Source: an uncultured Sphingomonadales bacterium (GTDB lineage Bacteria > Pseudomonadota > Alphaproteobacteria > Sphingomonadales > Sphingomonadaceae). From it: 14,553 nt of DNA. Positions within the stretch are counted from its first letter, which is position 1. Every line of letters starts with the position of its first letter. The stretch lies in the NCBI GenBank assembly GCA_903868655.1, contig CAIPWG010000078.1, forward strand, positions 1 through 14,553. The letters run 5' to 3'. The position numbers and the translations under genes are program-made. The notes under the pieces are model-generated. The model was not told where the DNA came from and ran no database searches. It saw nothing but the letters and a program-made list of their open reading frames with translations. This document shows, one piece after another, positions 6,952-14,553 of the stretch.

Positions 6952-9111
6952 ATGAAGCCCCCGGCAACCGCCATCGATGCCCTGCTGGCAGGCACCCACG
7001 CCGATCCGTTTTCGGTGCTGGGCCTGCATCAAGGGCCAGAGGGCGGATTTGCCCGCGCCGTGTTGCCGGGTGCGGAACAGGCCGAGGCCTGCAACTTGGC
7101 AGGCGTATCGCTTGGGCGCCTGCAACGGGTCGATCCGCGCGGCCTGTTCGAAGGGCCGCTTGATGCACCGCGGCAACCCTTGCGGTATCGTTGCACGAGC
7201 GGCGTTCACACATGGTGGATCACCGATCCTTATTCCTTCGGGCCCGTGCTCGGGCCAACCGACGACTATCTTATCGGCGAAGGCACCCACTTTCGCCTGT
7301 TTGACAAGATGGGCGCGCATGTCCTTGATCACGAAGGCGCGACCGGGGTGCACTTTGCGGTTTGGGCCCCCAATGCGCAGCGCGTGGCGGTGGTTGGCGA
7401 TTTCAACGATTGGGATGGGCGTGGCCACGCCATGCGCCACCGTGGCGATACCGGGATCTGGGAAATCTTCCTTCCCGACATCGGGCTTGGCCGCGCCTAC
7501 AAATACCATATCACCGGCCCCGACGGCGTAATCCAGCCACTGAAAGCCGATCCTTTTGCCTTTGCCTCGGAACTGCGCCCGGCGACGGCATCGATCGTGG
7601 CCCACCCGGGAAAGCCGGCTTGGGGCGATGCCGCGCACCGCGCGCATTGGGCGCAAACCGACGCCCGGCGCCAGCCGATTTCCATTTACGAAGTCCATCC
7701 CGGATCATGGCGGCGGCCACCCGACCGCGAGTTTCCAAGCTGGGACGAATTGGCTGAGCAGTTGATCGCTTATGTCGTCGACATGGGGTTCACCCATATC
7801 GAATTCATGCCGGTCAGCGAACATCCCTATGATCCGAGCTGGGGCTATCAAACCACCGGGCTCTATGCCCCAACTGCGCGGTTCGGCGGGCCCGATGGCT
7901 TTGCGCGGTTTGTCGACGGCGCGCACCGCGCCGGGATCGGTGTGCTGATCGACTGGGTGCCGGCACACTTTCCGACCGACGCCCACGGGCTTGCCAGGTT
8001 CGACGGCACCAGTTTGTACGAACATGCCGACCCGCGGAAGGGCTTTCACCCCGACTGGAACACCGCGATCTACAATTTCGGGCGGCACGAGGTTGAAGCG
8101 TTTCTGGTCAACAACGCGTTGTTCTGGTCCGAAGTCTATCATGTCGATGGCTTGCGCGTCGATGCAGTCGCCTCAATGCTGTACCGCGATTATTCGCGCA
8201 AGGACGGCGAATGGATACCCAATGCCGAAGGCGGGCGCGAGAACTGGGAAGCGGTGCATTTTCTGCAATCGATGAACCGCGCAGTCTATGGCAGTCATCC
8301 CGGTGTCATCACTGTGGCCGAAGAAAGCACCTCGTGGCCGGGTGTATGCCTGCCCGCGCATGAAAAAGGTCTGGGCTTCGGCTTCAAATGGAACATGGGC
8401 TTCATGCACGACACGCTGCAATACATGGCGCGTGACGCGGTACACCGGCAATACCATCATGACGAGATCACGTTCGGTCTGGTCTACGCTTTCGCGGAAA
8501 ACTTTGTTCTGCCGTTGAGCCACGACGAAGTGGTCCACGGCAAAGGCTCGCTGCTCAACAAGATGAGTGGCGACGAATGGCAGAAATTCGCCAATCTGCG
8601 CGCCTATTATGGTTTGATGTGGGGCTATCCGGGCAAAAAACTGCTGTTCATGGGCCAGGAATTTGCGCAGTCGCGCGAATGGAGCGAAGCACGCGAGCTT
8701 GATTGGGACGTGTTGGCTCATGCCCCGCACCGCGGGATGCAGGCCTGGGTACGCGATCTCAACCATGCCTATCGCCGCCTGCCTGCGCTGCATGCGCGCG
8801 ACTGCGAAGGCGAAGGCTTCGGCTGGCTGGTGGTCGATGATGCCGCCGCCAGTGTGTTTGCCTGGTTGCGCAAAGCACCCGGCGAAAACCCGGTTGCGGT
8901 GGTCAGCAACTTCACCCCGGTCATGCATGGCCATTACCGGCTGCCATTGCCGCATGACGGTACCTGGCGCGAAGTGTTGAACAGCGATGCAACGCAATAT
9001 GGCGGGTCGGGGCAAGGCAATATGGGCGCGGTCACCGCGCAAGACGGCGCCGCGATGGTGGTCCTGCCGCCATTGGCGACCGTGATGTTCGAATATATCG
9101 GCAAGGCATAA
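6952..9111 (+). CDS. glgB: 1,4-alpha-glucan branching enzyme (GH13)
   Basis: 719 residues from ATG 6952. The frame is open back to 6856, but that part lies inside glgP and reads as its shadow. The enzyme cuts alpha-1,4 chains and rejoins them as alpha-1,6 branches. Order of domains: an N-terminal module (about 1-100), a CBM48 module (about 125-220, [20 protein letters not shown]), the GH13 barrel, and a C-terminal beta domain. GH13 conserved regions are clear: [21 protein letters not shown] with nucleophile D404; [11 protein letters not shown] with acid E457; [12 protein letters not shown] with D525. These align with E. coli D405, E458 and D526 with a constant offset of one. It lies 26 nt before glgC and acts on the chains made by GlgA. 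No irregularity seen. Confidence 0.97.
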   Translation: MKPPATAIDALLAGTHADPFSVLGLHQGPEGGFARAVLPGAEQAEACNLAGVSLGRLQRVDPRGLFEGPLDAPRQPLRYRCTSGVHTWWITDPYSFGPVLGPTDDYLIGEGTHFRLFDKMGAHVLDHEGATGVHFAVWAPNAQRVAVVGDFNDWDGRGHAMRHRGDTGIWEIFLPDIGLGRAYKYHITGPDGVIQPLKADPFAFASELRPATASIVAHPGKPAWGDAAHRAHWAQTDARRQPISIYEVHPGSWRRPPDREFPSWDELAEQLIAYVVDMGFTHIEFMPVSEHPYDPSWGYQTTGLYAPTARFGGPDGFARFVDGAHRAGIGVLIDWVPAHFPTDAHGLARFDGTSLYEHADPRKGFHPDWNTAIYNFGRHEVEAFLVNNALFWSEVYHVDGLRVDAVASMLYRDYSRKDGEWIPNAEGGRENWEAVHFLQSMNRAVYGSHPGVITVAEESTSWPGVCLPAHEKGLGFGFKWNMGFMHDTLQYMARDAVHRQYHHDEITFGLVYAFAENFVLPLSHDEVVHGKGSLLNKMSGDEWQKFANLRAYYGLMWGYPGKKLLFMGQEFAQSREWSEARELDWDVLAHAPHRGMQAWVRDLNHAYRRLPALHARDCEGEGFGWLVVDDAAASVFAWLRKAPGENPVAVVSNFTPVMHGHYRLPLPHDGTWREVLNSDATQYGGSGQGNMGAVTAQDGAAMVVLPPLATVMFEYIGKA

Positions 9112-9137
9112 ATCTGAAAAACGGAAGAGGCGGCGCA

Positions 9138-10409
9138 ATGAGAGACAGGACGCAAGGACAACCGCTGGCACGCGACGCCATGGCCTATGTACTGGCAGGG
9201 GGACGCGGCAGCCGGTTGAAGGAGTTGACCGACAATCGCGCCAAACCGGCGGTCTATTTCGGCGGCGTCAGCCGCATCATCGACTTTGCCCTGTCCAACG
9301 CGCTCAATTCGGGTATTCGTCGCATTGGCGTCGCCACCCAGTACAAAGCGCATTCGCTGATCCGCCACATGAACCGCGCGTGGAATTTCATGCGCCCCGA
9401 ACGCAACGAAAGCTTTGACATTCTGCCCGCTTCGCAGCGCGTGTCAGAACTGATGTGGTACGAAGGCACAGCGGACGCCGTTTTCCAGAATATCGACATC
9501 ATCGCCAGCCATGCGCCCAAATACATGGTCATTCTGGCCGGCGACCATATTTACAAGATGGATTACGAATTGATGCTGCAACAGCATGTCAATTCGGGTG
9601 CGGATGTAACCATTGGTTGCCTGGTGGTTCCCAAGAATGAGGCGTCTGGCTTTGGCGTAATGGCGGTGGACGAGGCCAGCCAGATCACCGCATTTGTGGA
9701 AAAACCTGCCGACCCGCCGACCATTCCGGGTGACGCCGCGCACTCGCTGGCATCGATGGGCATCTATGTATTCGAAACCCAGTTCCTGTTCGACCAGTTG
9801 CGCCGTGATGCGATAACGCCCGGATCGAGCCGCGATTTCGGCAACGATATCATCCCCTATATCGTGAAGCACGGCAAAGCCGTGGCGCATAAATTCACCG
9901 ACAGTTGCATCCGTGCCGCTGACGAGATCGAAGAATACTGGCGCGACGTGGGCACGCTCGATGCCTATTTCGAGGCCAATCTCGACCTTACCGACACTGT
10001 ACCCAAGCTCAACATGTATGACCGCGACTGGCCGATCTGGACCGACCAGGTCGTCGCGGCCCCGGCCAAATTCGTGCACGATCAGGATGGCCGGCGCGGC
10101 ATGGCCATTTCATCGCTGATCAGCCAGGATTGCATCGTATCGGGCTCACTGGCGCGGCGCAGCCTGCTGTTTACAGGCGTAAAGATGGGGTCGTTTTCCT
10201 CGGTCGAAGAAGGTGTGATCCTGCCCTATTGCAATATCGGGCGGGGTGCGCGGTTGAAACGCGTAATCCTGGATTCGGGCGTTCGCATTCCAGAAGGGCT
10301 GGTCGTGGGCGAAGACCCGGTGTTGGATGCGAAGCGGTTTCGCCGTACCGAAAACGGTGTGTGCCTGATCACCAAGGCCATGCTGGAACAGCTCGCCGAG
10401 AAAAACTGA
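9138..10409 (+). CDS. glgC: Glucose-1-phosphate adenylyltransferase (ADP-glucose pyrophosphorylase)
   Basis: 423 residues. Makes ADP-glucose and pyrophosphate from ATP and glucose-1-phosphate, the committed and usually allosterically controlled step. The nucleotidyltransferase domain has the [10 protein letters not shown] loop (21-30) and [19 protein letters not shown] carries catalytic D136; FVEKP carries K189, the equivalent of the glucose-1-phosphate lysine K195 of E. coli. A left-handed beta-helix domain follows (about 310-423). The sequence is of the alphaproteobacterial kind, whose known members respond to fructose-6-phosphate and pyruvate. The position of E. coli activator lysine K39 is N33 here. 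Start ATG 9138 has GGAAGAGG 7 nt upstream; a second in-frame ATG at codon 15 is possible but has no comparable site. glgA follows after 30 nt. Confidence 0.97.
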   Translation: MRDRTQGQPLARDAMAYVLAGGRGSRLKELTDNRAKPAVYFGGVSRIIDFALSNALNSGIRRIGVATQYKAHSLIRHMNRAWNFMRPERNESFDILPASQRVSELMWYEGTADAVFQNIDIIASHAPKYMVILAGDHIYKMDYELMLQQHVNSGADVTIGCLVVPKNEASGFGVMAVDEASQITAFVEKPADPPTIPGDAAHSLASMGIYVFETQFLFDQLRRDAITPGSSRDFGNDIIPYIVKHGKAVAHKFTDSCIRAADEIEEYWRDVGTLDAYFEANLDLTDTVPKLNMYDRDWPIWTDQVVAAPAKFVHDQDGRRGMAISSLISQDCIVSGSLARRSLLFTGVKMGSFSSVEEGVILPYCNIGRGARLKRVILDSGVRIPEGLVVGEDPVLDAKRFRRTENGVCLITKAMLEQLAEKN

Positions 10410-10439
10410 TGCTGTGTCTGACACAAAGGACCTGATGTC

Positions 10440-14553
<4,114 letters not shown>

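Overview
The window looks like a chromosomal segment of a GC-rich alphaproteobacterium, most likely of the order Sphingomonadales. This rests on the alphaproteobacterial-type GlgC, a PGM1-like phosphoglucomutase inside the glg cluster, and strong codon bias towards G/C third positions. The order-level placement is inference.

Layout. Positions 1-1384 (minus strand) hold a hybrid sensor histidine kinase whose C-terminal end runs off the left edge. It has a single N-terminal membrane helix, a HisKA/HATPase core and a receiver domain. Positions 1385-1657 contain no gene I can support, but do contain a perfect 15-bp palindrome. A 67-residue helix-turn-helix-like protein is encoded on the minus strand at 1658-1861, in DNA poorer in GC than its surroundings. 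From about 1898 to 2047 the plus strand has a leader with several cobalamin-riboswitch-like elements in the right order. It precedes a TonB-dependent outer-membrane receptor gene (2139-4160).

After a 342-bp intergenic region with several inverted repeats, an uninterrupted six-gene glycogen cluster fills the rest of the window: glgP (phosphorylase), glgB (branching enzyme), glgC (ADP-glucose pyrophosphorylase), glgA (glycogen synthase), pgm (phosphoglucomutase) and glgX (debranching enzyme, cut by the right edge). The first four are separated by 25-30 nt. The glgA/pgm and pgm/glgX junctions overlap by 4 nt (ATGA and GTGA). They are probably one transcript.

Together the six enzymes cover both directions of glycogen metabolism. 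Pgm interconverts glucose-6-phosphate and glucose-1-phosphate; GlgC, GlgA and GlgB make ADP-glucose and build the branched polymer; GlgP and GlgX take it apart, returning glucose-1-phosphate to the Pgm step. Every catalytic motif I checked is intact.

I do not see an undescribed multi-gene system here. The points most worth a second look are the riboswitch-like leader, the small HTH protein divergent from the receptor, the unassigned palindromes, and an Asn at the position of the E. coli GlgC activator lysine.
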